Origin: Clavibacter michiganensis
Lineage (GTDB): Bacteria > Actinomycetota > Actinomycetes > Actinomycetales > Microbacteriaceae
Reading direction: 5' to 3'
Assembly (NCBI RefSeq): GCF_021216655.1
Contig: NZ_CP080437.1
Span: 310,001-374,000 of the forward strand
DNA: 64,000 nt
A program made the translations under genes and the position numbers. The notes under the pieces are model-generated. The model was given only the letters and a program-made list of their open reading frames with translations. It was not told the origin of the DNA and ran no database searches. Position 1 is the first letter of the stretch. The number at the start of each line of letters is the position of its first letter. This document shows positions 9,187 through 20,239 of this stretch, in pieces.

Positions 9187-10148
9187 CCGACGGTCCGATG
9201 CGCTCGGCGCTCGCGACGGGTCGCCGCGTCCAGGTTCGCGTGCCCGCGACGAGCGCCAACCTCGGCCCCGGCTTCGACACGCTCGGCCTCGCGCTCGCGC
9301 TGTACGACGACCTCACGGTCACGGTGCGCGACGCGCCCGGCGCCACGGTCGACGTGCGCGGCGTGGGCGCGGGCGAGGTGCCGACCGACGAGACGAACCT
9401 CGTGGTCACGGCCATCGCGCACACCTTCGCCGCGTTCGACCAGCCCATGCCGGGTCTCGACCTCGTCGCGGAGAACCGGATCCCGCACGGCCGCGGCCTC
9501 GGATCCTCGGGCGCCGCCATCGTGTCCGGCATCATGGCGGCCCAGGGCCTCCTCGCCGGCACGGTCGAGATCGACGCCGACGCGCTCCTCCGCCTCGCCA
9601 CCGAGATGGAGGGCCACCCCGACAACGTCGCGCCCGCGCTCTTCGGCGGCCTCACCATCGCGTGGGTCGACGGCCAGGGCCCGCAGCACAAGAAGCTCGC
9701 CGTGCACCGCGGCGTCTCGCCGCTCGTGCTCGTGCCGGTCGCGACCATGTCCACGGCGCTCGCCCGGAGCCTGCAGCCGGAGTCGGTGCCGCACGAGGAC
9801 GCGATCTTCAACGTGTCGCGCTCGGCCCTGCTCATCGCGGCGCTCATCCAGAGCCCCGAGCTGCTGCTCGCGGCGACCGAGGACCGGCTGCACCAGGACT
9901 ACCGCGCCGCCGCGATGCCCGAGACCAACGAGCTCGTGCACCTGCTGCGCGAGCGCGGCTACGCGGCCGTCGTCTCGGGCGCGGGTCCCTCGCTCCTCGT
10001 CCTCGGCAGCGACCCGGGCCAGCGGCTCACCGCGGCCGAGCTCGTCGCCGAGCGCAGCACGAACCCGTGGACCGCGCTCATGCTCGCCGTCGACGTCAAG
10101 GGCTCGACCGTCCAGGTCGTCGACGAGGGATCCGCTCCCGCCGCCTAG
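9183..10148 (+). CDS. thrB: Homoserine kinase
   Basis: GHMP-family kinase that phosphorylates homoserine with ATP, supplying thrC. The 321 residues include the N-terminal [17 protein letters not shown] signature and the ATP-binding loop [12 protein letters not shown] at about 102-113. The C-terminal GAGPSLLVL glycine motif is present. The GTG start overlaps the thrC stop; an in-frame ATG at 9198 is a possible alternative. It is the last gene of the operon and is followed by a hairpin at 10170-10210. Confidence 0.95.
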   Translation: MTDGPMRSALATGRRVQVRVPATSANLGPGFDTLGLALALYDDLTVTVRDAPGATVDVRGVGAGEVPTDETNLVVTAIAHTFAAFDQPMPGLDLVAENRIPHGRGLGSSGAAIVSGIMAAQGLLAGTVEIDADALLRLATEMEGHPDNVAPALFGGLTIAWVDGQGPQHKKLAVHRGVSPLVLVPVATMSTALARSLQPESVPHEDAIFNVSRSALLIAALIQSPELLLAATEDRLHQDYRAAAMPETNELVHLLRERGYAAVVSGAGPSLLVLGSDPGQRLTAAELVAERSTNPWTALMLAVDVKGSTVQVVDEGSAPAA

Positions 10149-10169
10149 CCGGATCACGCCTCTCCTGCG

Positions 10170-10210
10170 CACCCGGCGCGCCGTTCCCTCCGCGGGCGGG
10201 ACGCCGGGTG
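10170..10210 (+). terminator. Inverted repeat after thrB, abutting the rho promoter
   Basis: A 9-bp inverted repeat (CACCCGGCG/CGCCGGGTG) with a 23-base spacer lies 22 bases after thrB and ends two bases before the TAGGCT box of rho. It may end the thr operon or, since it covers the -35 position, affect rho initiation. There is no T-run. Confidence 0.4.
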
Positions 10211-10211
10211 C

Positions 10212-10217
10212 TAGGCT
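10212..10217 (+). promoter_or_regulatory. -10 element of rho
   Basis: TAGGCT lies 227 bases upstream of the rho ATG and is the best promoter box in the gap, giving a long leader. Confidence 0.5.
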
Positions 10218-10444
10218 CTGCTCGACCCCGGAATCAACGGATCCACGCATGCGCGTCGGAGATCCGGTCCCGGTGGTCGTTCCTCACCACTCACCCGCTG
10301 TCGTCTCTGCAAGATCCCGTGCCATCGTGCCCGACAGCAGCTCCGGACGGAATCAGACCGTCCGCCGCTTTCGCAGAGACACACGCGATCGGCTCTCCTC
10401 CGCACGGGCTTCGTCCCGCCGGACAGGGGAAAGGACCCACGCAC

Positions 10445-12916
10445 ATGACCGATGTCGACACCCGCGCCACCACCGCGGACCTGAGCGCGCTCCGCGTCTC
10501 GCAGCTCCAGGCGATCGCCTCCGAGCTCGGGATCCCGGGCGGCTCCAAGCTCCGGAAGGGCGAGCTCGTGACCGCGATCTCCGAGATCCAGGCAGCCGGG
10601 GGGACCACCGCCCCCGCCGACGAGATGGCCCCCGAGGCCGCCGCGCCCGCCGAGACGAGCGAGGCGGCCCCCGCGGCCGCCGAGCCCGCCGCCGCCGTCG
10701 AGGAGGCCCCCGCCTCGGAGCCCGTCGTCGCCGACGCCGCCCCGATCGCGGACGCCGTCCCAGCCGCGGACGCGACCCCCGCCGAGGCGCCCGTCGCCGC
10801 GACCCCCGCCGTCGACGCCCCGGCCGAGCAGCCCGCGCGCTCCGGCCGCGGATCCCGCCGCGCCAGCACCGCCCGCATCGTGCCCGAGCGCATCGCCGAG
10901 ACCGTCGAGGCGCCCGCCGCCGAGCCCGCGGGTACCGGCCTCGAGGCCCGCATCGCCGAGGCCACGGCAGGCCGCACGCAGGAGCCCCTCACCGAGGCAC
11001 CCCGCACCGAGGCGCCCGCGCGCTCCGGCCGCGGATCCCGCCGGGCCACGAGCTCCGGCGTCGTGGACCCCGCGACCGAGGCCCCGCGCCAGGCCGCGCA
11101 GCACGTGAACAGCGGCCAGACCGCCGACCAGCTCGTCCCCGCCGACGCGCAGGCCGACGCGCAGGCGCCCGCCGTCGACGCGCCCACCGAGGAGCAGGCC
11201 CCCGCGCAGCGCTCCGGCCGCGGCCGTCGCCGCGGCGGACGCGACGCCCAGGACGGCGCCGACCGCGCCGCCGCGCAGGACGCGCCCGCCCCGGACACCG
11301 CAGACGAGTCCCCCGCCGCGGAGCAGGCCGACCGTCAGCGCGACGACCGCGACGGCGACGACCAGGGCGGACGCCGCGACGACCAGGGCCGCGAGGGTCG
11401 CGAGGGCGGCCGCAACCGCAGCCGCAACCGGCGCAACCGCGACCGTGGCCGCGACCAGGACGACCAGCAGCAGAACGGCCGCGACCAGGGCCAGCCGCAG
11501 CAGGCCCCCCGCGAGCCCGACGCCGACGACGAGGCGCAGGAGGAGGCCCGCACGGGTCGCCAGCGCCAGAACGGCCGCGGCCAGGGCGACCGCACGCAGG
11601 ACGTGCGCGCCGACCAGGCCCGCGCCGACCTCGGCCGCGACGACGACCGCGGCGGCCGCAGCCGGTACCGCGACCGCAAGCGCGGCCGCGGACAGGGCGG
11701 CGACGACTTCGAGCCCGAGGTCACCGAGGACGACGTCCTGCTGCCCGTCGCGGGCATCCTCGACGTGCTCGACAACTACGCGTTCGTCCGCACGAGCGGC
11801 TACCTGCCCGGCACGAACGACGTCTACGTCTCGCTCGGCCAGGTCAAGAAGCACTCGCTGCGCAAGGGCGACGCGATCGTCGGCGCCATCCGCCAGCCGC
11901 GGGAGAACGACAGCCAGAGCCGCCAGAAGTACAACGCGATCGTGAAGATCGACTCGGTCAACGGCCTGCCTCCCGAGGAGGCCGCGAACCGCGTCGAGTT
12001 CGGCAAGCTCACGCCGCTGTACCCGCAGGACCGCCTCAGCCTCGAGACCGAGCCCAACAAGCTCACGACGCGGATCATCGACCTCGTGTCGCCGATCGGC
12101 AAGGGCCAGCGCGGCCTCATCGTCTCGCCGCCCAAGGCCGGCAAGACGCTCGTCCTCCAGGCCATCGCGAACGCCATCGCCACCAACAACCCCGAGGTCC
12201 ACCTCATGGTCGTGCTGGTCGACGAGCGTCCCGAGGAGGTCACCGACATGCAGCGCACGGTGAAGGGCGAGGTCATCGCCTCGACCTTCGACCGTCCCGC
12301 CGAGGACCACACCACGGTCGCCGAGCTCGCCATCGAGCGCGCCAAGCGCCTCGTGGAGCTCGGCCACGACGTGGTCGTGCTGCTCGACTCCATCACCCGC
12401 CTCGGCCGCGCGTACAACCTCGCGGCGCCCGCGTCGGGCCGGATCCTCTCGGGCGGCGTCGACTCGTCGGCGCTCTACCCGCCGAAGCGCTTCTTCGGCG
12501 CGGCGCGCAACATCGAGCACGGCGGATCGCTCACGATCCTCGCCACGGCGCTCGTGGAGACCGGATCCAAGATGGACGAGGTCATCTTCGAGGAGTTCAA
12601 GGGCACCGGCAACATGGAGCTCCGCCTCTCGCGGGCCCTCGCCGACAAGCGGATCTTCCCCGCGGTCGACGTCAACGCCTCCGGCACGCGCCGCGAGGAG
12701 ATACTCATGGGCGCCGACGAGGTCAAGGTCACCTGGAAGCTGCGCCGCGCCCTCGCCGGGCTCGAGCAGCAGCAGGCCCTCGAGATCGTCCTCAGCCGCC
12801 TGAAGGAGACGACGTCCAACGTCGAGTTCCTCATGAAGGTCCAGGCCTCCATGCCCAACACCGGCAACGGCGTGTCCCACCAGAGCCACGGGCACGGCGC
12901 GCACGAGAAGGGCTGA
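10445..12916 (+). CDS. rho: Transcription termination factor Rho
   Basis: Hexameric RNA helicase that ends transcription at Rho-dependent sites. At 823 residues it is about twice the Escherichia coli length. Residues 14-50 are the Rho_N SAP-like helix bundle. Residues 50-420 are an Ala/Pro/Glu-rich then Arg/Asp/Gly-rich low-complexity insert with three SGRGSRR-type repeats, as seen in other actinobacterial Rho proteins. The cold-shock-like RNA-binding domain is at about 430-500 and the RecA-like ATPase has its P-loop in [10 protein letters not shown] (about 561-570). Start ATG has a strong GGGGAAAGGA site. prfA follows after five bases; the rpmE gene usual at this junction in mycobacteria is absent. 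Confidence 0.97.
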   Translation: MTDVDTRATTADLSALRVSQLQAIASELGIPGGSKLRKGELVTAISEIQAAGGTTAPADEMAPEAAAPAETSEAAPAAAEPAAAVEEAPASEPVVADAAPIADAVPAADATPAEAPVAATPAVDAPAEQPARSGRGSRRASTARIVPERIAETVEAPAAEPAGTGLEARIAEATAGRTQEPLTEAPRTEAPARSGRGSRRATSSGVVDPATEAPRQAAQHVNSGQTADQLVPADAQADAQAPAVDAPTEEQAPAQRSGRGRRRGGRDAQDGADRAAAQDAPAPDTADESPAAEQADRQRDDRDGDDQGGRRDDQGREGREGGRNRSRNRRNRDRGRDQDDQQQNGRDQGQPQQAPREPDADDEAQEEARTGRQRQNGRGQGDRTQDVRADQARADLGRDDDRGGRSRYRDRKRGRGQGGDDFEPEVTEDDVLLPVAGILDVLDNYAFVRTSGYLPGTNDVYVSLGQVKKHSLRKGDAIVGAIRQPRENDSQSRQKYNAIVKIDSVNGLPPEEAANRVEFGKLTPLYPQDRLSLETEPNKLTTRIIDLVSPIGKGQRGLIVSPPKAGKTLVLQAIANAIATNNPEVHLMVVLVDERPEEVTDMQRTVKGEVIASTFDRPAEDHTTVAELAIERAKRLVELGHDVVVLLDSITRLGRAYNLAAPASGRILSGGVDSSALYPPKRFFGAARNIEHGGSLTILATALVETGSKMDEVIFEEFKGTGNMELRLSRALADKRIFPAVDVNASGTRREEILMGADEVKVTWKLRRALAGLEQQQALEIVLSRLKETTSNVEFLMKVQASMPNTGNGVSHQSHGHGAHEKG

Positions 12917-12921
12917 CCCCC

Positions 12922-14001
12922 GTGTTCGAGTCCGTCGTCCAGCTGCTGGAGGAGCACGAGGAGCTCCAGCAGCAGCTCGGCGACCCCGAGCTGCACGCCG
13001 ACGCGTCGCGCTCGCGCAAGGTCAACCGCCGCTACGCGGAGCTGAGCCGGATCGTCGCCGCGCACGCGGAGTGGACCCAGCTCGGCGACGACCTGGCCGC
13101 CGCGCGCGAGCTGGCCGAGGAGGACCCGGCGTTCGCCGACGAGATCCCCGGCCTCGAGCAGGCGCTGGATGCGGCGCAGGAGAAGCTCCGGCGGCTCCTG
13201 ATCCCGCGCGACCCCGACGACGCGCGCGACGTCATCATGGAGATCAAGATGGGGGAGGGCGGCGCCGAGAGCGCCCTGTTCGCCGCCGACCTGCTCCGCA
13301 TGTACCTGCACTACGCCGAGTCGCGCCGCTGGAAGACCGAGGTCCTCAGCCAGACGCAGAGCGACCTGGGCGGCTACAAGGACGTGCAGGTCGCCATCAA
13401 GGGCACGTCCGACGATCCCGCGCTCGGCGTGTGGGCGCACCTCAAGTACGAGGGCGGCGTGCACCGCGTGCAGCGCGTGCCGGCCACCGAGTCGCAGGGG
13501 CGCATCCACACCTCGGCCGCGGGCGTGCTCGTGATCCCCGAGGTCGAGGAGGTCGAGGAGGTCGCGATCGACCCCAATGACCTCAAGATCGACGTGTACC
13601 GCTCGTCCGGCCCCGGCGGCCAGTCGGTCAACACGACCGACTCCGCCGTCCGCATCACCCACCTGCCCACGGGCATCGTGGTCGCGATGCAGAACGAGAA
13701 GAGCCAGCTGCAGAACCGCGAAGCCGGGATGCGCGTCCTGCGCGCCCGCGTGCTCGCGAAGCAGCAGGAGGAGATCGACGCGGAGGCCTCGGCCGTGCGC
13801 CGCAGCCAGATCCGCACGATGGACAGGTCCGAGCGCATCCGCACGTACAACTTCCCGGAGAACCGCATCGCGGACCACCGCACGGGATACAAGGCGTACA
13901 ACCTCGACGCCGTGATGGACGGCGCCCTCGACCCGGTCGTGGAGTCGTGCATCCTGGCCGACGAGGAGGCGCGCCTCGACGCGCTCGGGACGGACGCGTG
14001 A
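12922..14001 (+). CDS. prfA: Peptide chain release factor 1
   Basis: Class I release factor (359 residues) that reads UAA and UAG and triggers peptide release on the ribosome. The GGQ motif is clear in [10 protein letters not shown] (about 229-238), and the codon-recognition and coiled-coil domains are complete. The GTG start follows rho by five bases, so it is probably co-transcribed with rho. The modifying enzyme PrmC is encoded next. Confidence 0.96.
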   Translation: MFESVVQLLEEHEELQQQLGDPELHADASRSRKVNRRYAELSRIVAAHAEWTQLGDDLAAARELAEEDPAFADEIPGLEQALDAAQEKLRRLLIPRDPDDARDVIMEIKMGEGGAESALFAADLLRMYLHYAESRRWKTEVLSQTQSDLGGYKDVQVAIKGTSDDPALGVWAHLKYEGGVHRVQRVPATESQGRIHTSAAGVLVIPEVEEVEEVAIDPNDLKIDVYRSSGPGGQSVNTTDSAVRITHLPTGIVVAMQNEKSQLQNREAGMRVLRARVLAKQQEEIDAEASAVRRSQIRTMDRSERIRTYNFPENRIADHRTGYKAYNLDAVMDGALDPVVESCILADEEARLDALGTDA

Positions 14002-14010
14002 CGCCCTCGC

Positions 14011-14901
14011 GTGTCCCGCTCGCCCGTGGCTGACGGGGAGGGCGTCCCGGTCACCGTGGACGCCCTCCGCATGCGGGTCGGCCAGGCGCTCGCGGCCGCC
14101 GGCATCGAGGATCCCGCGGTCGACGCGGAGCTCCTCGTCGGGCACGTCCTCGGGCTCTCGCGCGGGCAGGTGCAGTCGCGCGCGATCACGCGCGCGGCCG
14201 TCGACGCCGGGGACGCCGCGCGCGTCCTCGAGCTGACCGCCCGACGCGCCCGGCGCGAGCCCCTGCAGCACATCACGGGCGTCGCGCACTTCCGCTCGCT
14301 CGAGCTCCTGGTCGGACCCGGCGTCTTCGTGCCGCGCCCCGAGACGGAGCACGTGGCGCAGCTCGCGATCGACGCGCTGACGGCCGCGCCCGGGGAGGCG
14401 CCCGTCGCCGTCGACCTCGGCACGGGATCCGGCGCCCTCGCCCTGGCCCTCGCGACCGAGGTGCCGCACGCCCGCGTGCACGCGATCGAGGTGTCGCCCG
14501 AGGCGCACGCCTGGACGGCACGCAACGTGGAGCGCCTCGCGCCGCACGTGGACCTCGTGCTCGGCGACCTCGCCGACGCCTTCCCCGGGCTCGACGGCAC
14601 GGTGTCCGTCGTCGTCTCGAACCCGCCCTACATCCCCGCCGACGCGATCCCGCGGGACCCCGAGGTGCGGCTGCACGATCCCGCGCTCGCGCTCTACGGC
14701 GGCGCGGACGGCCTCGACGTCGTGCGGCTCGTGTCGACGACCGCGCGGCGGCTGCTCCACCCGGGCGGCGCGCTCGTGATCGAGCACGGCGAGCTGCAGG
14801 GCGACGCGATCCGCGCCCTCCTCGACGCCGACGGCTGGCGCGCGACCGCGACGCACGAGGACCTCACCCGGCGCGACCGCGCGACGACCGCGCTGCGCTG
14901 A
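14011..14901 (+). CDS. prmC: Release factor glutamine methyltransferase
   Basis: SAM-dependent methyltransferase of 296 residues that methylates the glutamine of the GGQ motif in release factors. It shows an N-terminal helical domain, the SAM motif [14 protein letters not shown] (about residues 133-146) and the NPPY signature in [11 protein letters not shown] (about 201-211). It sits nine bases after prfA, whose product is its substrate. GTG 14011 is taken as the start; GTG 14029 is possible. It converges on the HAD gene. Confidence 0.94.
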   Translation: MSRSPVADGEGVPVTVDALRMRVGQALAAAGIEDPAVDAELLVGHVLGLSRGQVQSRAITRAAVDAGDAARVLELTARRARREPLQHITGVAHFRSLELLVGPGVFVPRPETEHVAQLAIDALTAAPGEAPVAVDLGTGSGALALALATEVPHARVHAIEVSPEAHAWTARNVERLAPHVDLVLGDLADAFPGLDGTVSVVVSNPPYIPADAIPRDPEVRLHDPALALYGGADGLDVVRLVSTTARRLLHPGGALVIEHGELQGDAIRALLDADGWRATATHEDLTRRDRATTALR

Positions 14902-14928
14902 CGGGGATCGCGAGCCCGGCTCCCGGGG

Positions 14929-15582
14929 TCAGCCCGCGTGCGCCTGGGCCCGGATGAAGGCCTCGACCGCCGGAAGCAGGTCCCCGTCGCCGCGCACGTG
15001 GTGCCCGGTGATGCCGAGCGCGCGGGCCGACGCGACGTTGTCCTCCCGGTCGTCCGCGAAGAACGTCCGCGCGGCCGGCTGCCCGTACGCGGCGAGCACC
15101 CCGCGGAACACGGCCGGATCCGGCTTCCGCGCGCCGTACCCGCTCGAGGTCCGCAGGTGCTCGACTCCGAACAGCGGCACCAGCTCGGGCGCGAGCTCCG
15201 GGAGGTGCCGGGCCGCGAGCGCGTTGTTGTTGGTGAGCAGCGTGATCCGCCCCGCCTCGCGCGCCCGGGCCACCGCCGCGAGCGCCTGCGGCCGCACCGT
15301 CATGGACGCCCGGCGACGCCGCACCCACTCGTCCTCGTCCATCTCCACGCCCACCGCGGCGCAGAACGCGTCGAGGTAGGAGTCGGCGTCGATGCGGCCC
15401 GCCTCCGCGGCCCACTCGCCGTCGTCGTTGTACCAGCGGCGGCGCAGCTCCGGCAGGTCGTGCCCGGTCGCCGCCGTGATGCGGTCGGCGGGCCCCCGCC
15501 AGTCGTGGTCGTACAGCACGTCGTCCATGTCGAACACGAACAGGAGCCCGTGGGGGCCGGGGGAGCGGGGCGCGGAGGTCAT
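14929..15582 (-). CDS. HAD-superfamily hydrolase
   Basis: A 217-residue haloacid-dehalogenase-like hydrolase. Motif I is VFDMDDVLYD (nucleophile Asp18, acid/base Asp20), motif II LLTNNNA, motif III KPDPAVF and motif IV FFADDREDNV, so all four catalytic motifs are intact. A helical cap lies between motifs I and II. Members are mostly phosphatases; the substrate is unknown. ATG 15582 is chosen because a CATACT -10 box ends seven bases before it; GTG 15585 is an alternative. The gene is inserted, in opposite direction, between prmC and the threonylcarbamoyl-AMP synthase gene, which are adjacent in mycobacteria. Confidence 0.88.
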   Translation of the reverse strand: MTSAPRSPGPHGLLFVFDMDDVLYDHDWRGPADRITAATGHDLPELRRRWYNDDGEWAAEAGRIDADSYLDAFCAAVGVEMDEDEWVRRRRASMTVRPQALAAVARAREAGRITLLTNNNALAARHLPELAPELVPLFGVEHLRTSSGYGARKPDPAVFRGVLAAYGQPAARTFFADDREDNVASARALGITGHHVRGDGDLLPAVEAFIRAQAHAG

Positions 15583-15649
15583 CACGCCCAGTATGCGGGC
15601 GTCGGCGTGGCGCGGATCCCTCGCTCAGGGCGCCGGCCACGCGCTCGGC

Positions 15650-15655
15650 TACGAT
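15650..15655 (+). promoter_or_regulatory. -10 element that sets the start of the Sua5-type gene
   Basis: TACGAT overlaps an upstream in-frame ATG at 15654, so that ATG would lie before the transcript start. The next ATG, 15666, is therefore preferred. Confidence 0.55.
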
Positions 15656-15665
15656 GAGCGACGAC

Positions 15666-16595
15666 ATGGCGCGCATCTACGACTGCTCAGTCGACACCGA
15701 CCTCCTCACCGGCATGAGACTCGCCCGACAGGCGGTGGGCCGCGGCGAGGTCGTCGTCATCCCCACGGACACCGTCTACGGCATCGCCGCCGACGCCTTC
15801 AACCCCGACGCGGTGCAGCGCCTGCTCGACGCGAAGGGCCGCGGGCGCGACGCCCCGCCGCCCGTGCTCATCCCCGGGCAGTCCACGCTCGACGCCCTCG
15901 CCGACTTCGTCCCCGACGTGGTCCGCCGCCTGGCGGACGAGTTCTGGCCGGGCGGCCTCACGGTGATCCTCGTGGCGCAGCCTTCCCTCGTCTGGGACCT
16001 CGGCGAGACCCGCGGCACCGTCGCGCTGCGCATGCCCGCGAACTCCTTCGCGCTCGAACTCCTCGCGGAGACCGGCCCGCTCGCGGTCTCGTCCGCCAAC
16101 AGGACGGGGCAGCCCGCCGCCGCGACCGCCCAGGAGGCCGTGGACCAGCTCGGCGGGTCGGTCGACGTCTTCCTCGACGGGGGAGCCGCCGGAGGAGCGG
16201 CCTCGACCATCGTCGACGCCTCGCGCGTCAACCAGGCGGGCGGCCGGGTCCGCATCGTGCGCGAGGGCGCGATCACGCGTGCGCAGATCCAGCAGCTCAT
16301 CGGCGACGAGCTCGAGCCCGTCGTCACCGCTCCCACGGAGCCGGAGGAGCCGGCCGTCCCCGACGCGCCCGAGGCCCCGCGCGGCACGGCGAGCGGCGCC
16401 GAGCGCATCGACGGATCCGCGGATCCCGACGCCGCGCCCGCTGCCGACGCCGCGCCCGTCGTCGACGCGTCGACCGACGCCGGCCCGACGTACCCCGAGT
16501 TCGTCGAGCCCGCCGACCCGACGCCAGCCGACCCGACGCCGGCCGACCCGACCGCGACCGAGCCCCCCGCGGATCCGCCCGCGCACCCCCGGTGA
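15666..16595 (+). CDS. L-threonylcarbamoyladenylate synthase (Sua5/TsaC type)
   Basis: YrdC-like protein that makes threonylcarbamoyl-AMP for the t6A modification of tRNAs decoding ANN codons. The YrdC fold fills residues 1-205, with VIPTDTVYGIA near residue 33 and SSANRTGQPA near 143. The remaining 100 residues are not the usual Sua5 C-terminal domain but an acidic Ala/Pro/Asp-rich tail that ends in ADPTP repeats, encoded by short DNA repeats near 16510-16560. The tail looks disordered. Its GTGA junction with the next gene shows translational coupling with the wecA-type transferase, the same pairing as Rv1301-Rv1302. Confidence 0.9.
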   Translation: MARIYDCSVDTDLLTGMRLARQAVGRGEVVVIPTDTVYGIAADAFNPDAVQRLLDAKGRGRDAPPPVLIPGQSTLDALADFVPDVVRRLADEFWPGGLTVILVAQPSLVWDLGETRGTVALRMPANSFALELLAETGPLAVSSANRTGQPAAATAQEAVDQLGGSVDVFLDGGAAGGAASTIVDASRVNQAGGRVRIVREGAITRAQIQQLIGDELEPVVTAPTEPEEPAVPDAPEAPRGTASGAERIDGSADPDAAPAADAAPVVDASTDAGPTYPEFVEPADPTPADPTPADPTATEPPADPPAHPR

Positions 16596-17911
16596 CCTAC
16601 TACGCCGCCATGGCGGTCGTCTCGGCGGTCATCACGCTCGTGCTCTCGATGGTCGTCATGAAGCTCGGCTACCGCTACCGGCTCTACCCGGCCATCCGCG
16701 CGCGCGACGTCCACACGCGCCCGACGCCCCGGCTCGGCGGCGTCGCCATGTTCGCCGGCATCCTCGTCGCGTTCGCCGTGGCCTCGCAGGTGTCCTGGTT
16801 CAGCCTCGTCTTCGACCGCCCCGGCCCGGTGTTCGCGATCCTCGGCGCCGCGCTCATGATCGTCGTCATCGGCGTGCTCGACGACATCTACGACCTCGAC
16901 TGGATGATCAAGCTCGCCGGTCAGATCCTCGCCGCCGGCCTCCTCGCCTGGCAGGGCGTCGCGATCTCCTCGCTCCCCATCGGCGGCCTCACGGTCGGCT
17001 CGTCGCAGATGTCGATCATGCTGACGATCTTCGCCATCGTGCTCGTGATGAACGCCGTCAACTTCATCGACGGCCTCGACGGCCTGGTCGCCGGCGTCGC
17101 GATCATCGCGAACGGCGCCTTCTTCCTCTACAGCTTCCTGCTCTCGGACACGGCCACCGGCCAGACCGAGCGCTTCAACCTCGCGTCCCTCATCAGCGCG
17201 ATCCTCATCGGCGCGTGCCTCGGCTTCCTCCCGTTCAACTGGCACCCCGCGAAGCTCTTCATGGGCGACGCGGGCGCGCTGCTCGTCGGCCTCCTCATGG
17301 CCACGAGCGCGATCGCCGTCACGGGCGAGATCGACCCGAACCCGGAGACGTTCGGCCGCTCGCAGCTGCTTCCCGCGTTCCTGCCGATCCTCCTGCCCTT
17401 CGCGATCCTCATCGTCCCGCTGCTCGACTTCGCCCTCGCGGTGTTCCGGCGCCTCAAGGCCGGCAAGTCGCCCTTCAGCGCCGACCGCAAGCACCTGCAC
17501 CACCGCCTGCTCGACATGGGCCACTCGCGCCTGCACGCGACGCTGATCTTCTACGCCTGGACGGGCGTCGTGTCCGTGGGCTGCCTGCTCATGTTCGTCG
17601 TGCAGCCGTACGCGTGGGGCGTGGCCTTCATCGCGGTCGGCATGGTCGCCTGCGCGGTCGTCACCCTGGCCCCGCTCAGCCGCCGCAAGCGCCTCGAGGC
17701 CGCCGCGCAGCTCGTGCCCGCCGACGCCGAGTCCGAGGACGCCGCGGCGTTCGACCCGCTCGACGAGGCCGCGGCGGACCGGCCGCTCGCGCGCCTCACG
17801 GAGTCCGAGCTCGAGGAGGTCGAGCGCGAGCACGCCGAGCTCGCCACGGGAGCCATCGCGACCCGCCCCACCGACGCCCCGAACCCGGGGACAGCCAAGG
17901 AGACGACATGA
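16592..17911 (+). CDS. Undecaprenyl-phosphate N-acetylglucosamine-1-phosphate transferase (WecA/TagO type)
   Basis: Polytopic membrane enzyme (439 residues, about 11 hydrophobic segments) that transfers a sugar-1-phosphate from a UDP-sugar to the lipid carrier, starting wall polymer or glycan synthesis. The family motif NFIDGLDGL is at about 156-164, LFMGDAGALL near 225 and the cytosolic DRKHLHHRLLDMGHSR loop near 300. The His-rich loop separates WecA/TagO enzymes from MraY. A hydrophilic C-terminal tail of about 70 residues is cytosolic. It lies upstream of the atp operon as in Mycobacterium (rfe, Rv1302). The gene symbol wecA or rfe would be reasonable. Confidence 0.9.
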   Translation: MTYYAAMAVVSAVITLVLSMVVMKLGYRYRLYPAIRARDVHTRPTPRLGGVAMFAGILVAFAVASQVSWFSLVFDRPGPVFAILGAALMIVVIGVLDDIYDLDWMIKLAGQILAAGLLAWQGVAISSLPIGGLTVGSSQMSIMLTIFAIVLVMNAVNFIDGLDGLVAGVAIIANGAFFLYSFLLSDTATGQTERFNLASLISAILIGACLGFLPFNWHPAKLFMGDAGALLVGLLMATSAIAVTGEIDPNPETFGRSQLLPAFLPILLPFAILIVPLLDFALAVFRRLKAGKSPFSADRKHLHHRLLDMGHSRLHATLIFYAWTGVVSVGCLLMFVVQPYAWGVAFIAVGMVACAVVTLAPLSRRKRLEAAAQLVPADAESEDAAAFDPLDEAAADRPLARLTESELEEVEREHAELATGAIATRPTDAPNPGTAKETT

Positions 17912-18378
17912 CCGACAGCCCGAGCGCCCCCGCCCCGGCGGAGACCCCCGCGAAGAAGGACGTCTTCACGCGCATCCTCATCGGGGGAGCGCTGCTCGCC
18001 CTCGCCATCGCGGTGGTGGGCGGCATCGTCGGCTTCGCGGTCGACGGCGGCCGCGGCCTCCTCAGCGCCGTCATCGGCAGCGCCATGGCCCTCGTGTTCC
18101 TCGGGCTCACGGCCGGCAGCATCCTCTTCGCGAACCGGTTCCAGTCCTCGCCGATCTACCCGACGCTGTTCTTCTCGGTCGTGCTCGGCGCGTGGCTCCT
18201 CAAGTTCGTGGTGTTCCTCGCGGTCGCGATGGTGCTCAAGGAGCAGCAGTGGATCAACCTGGTCGTGCTCTTCGTGACGGTGATCGTGGGCGTCGTGGGC
18301 ACCCTCGTCATGGACATGATCGTGATCACCAAGGCCCGCGTCGGCTACGTCAGCGACGCGCAGCTCCCCGGGCGCTAG
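17908..18378 (+). CDS. AtpI-like small membrane protein of the ATP synthase locus
   Basis: A 156-residue protein with four predicted transmembrane helices after a 20-residue hydrophilic start. By position (just before atpB, as Rv1303) and topology it is the actinobacterial AtpI-like protein. AtpI proteins help assemble the c-ring; sequence similarity in this group is low, so the role is inferred mainly from context. The ATG overlaps the stop of the preceding transferase gene (ATGA) and has an AAGGAG site. A probable atp promoter follows the stop, so the gene may be read from both units. Confidence 0.8.
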   Translation: MTDSPSAPAPAETPAKKDVFTRILIGGALLALAIAVVGGIVGFAVDGGRGLLSAVIGSAMALVFLGLTAGSILFANRFQSSPIYPTLFFSVVLGAWLLKFVVFLAVAMVLKEQQWINLVVLFVTVIVGVVGTLVMDMIVITKARVGYVSDAQLPGR

Positions 18379-18414
18379 CCGCGCGCCCTCGGGCCGCGGG
18401 AAGAGGGGACGCGA

Positions 18415-18443
18415 TTAGTCAGGGCACCCTCATTGTTGATAGT
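18415..18443 (+). promoter_or_regulatory. Probable promoter of the atp operon
   Basis: TTAGTC (18415-18420) and GATAGT (18438-18443) are 17 bases apart, in an AT-richer patch that stands out in this GC-rich gap. An alternative -10 is TAGTCT at 18440. The leader to atpB would be about 80-110 nt. Confidence 0.55.
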
Positions 18444-18532
18444 CTCTGTCAAGACGATTCCCGTCGGGCCGTGCCCAGATCCACCTCACGCCGGCGTCTT
18501 CTCACCCCATCCGTTCGTCGCCGCGAGAGCTC

Positions 18533-20238
<1,706 letters not shown>

Positions 20239-20239
<1 letters not shown>

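Larger units (their letters stand above)
10149..10444 (+). promoter_or_regulatory. rho leader region (no gene)
   Basis: This 296-base gap is the longest in the window. It holds the thrB hairpin, a TAGGCT -10 box and a leader of about 220 nt. The leader contains a 7-bp hairpin at 10344-10364 (CGGACGG/CCGTCCG, 7-base loop) and ends in a good ribosome site (GGGGAAAGGA). rho genes are commonly autoregulated by attenuation in the leader, so this region is a plausible site for that (inference). An ATG at 10249 opens a frame with no ribosome site that runs into rho in another frame; I do not call it. Confidence 0.5.

Noticed and set aside
10211..12904. 897-codon open frame antisense to rho
   Set aside because: It mirrors the rho codons, has no ribosome site, and its composition is a complement of Arg/Ala-rich coding. 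At this GC content stops are rare on the opposite strand.
10249..12921. Frame with ATG at 10249 that stays open through all of rho into prfA
   Set aside because: Only the part from 12922 encodes a known protein (prfA). The upstream part is an out-of-frame reading of rho; an upstream peptide in the leader cannot be excluded but has no ribosome site.
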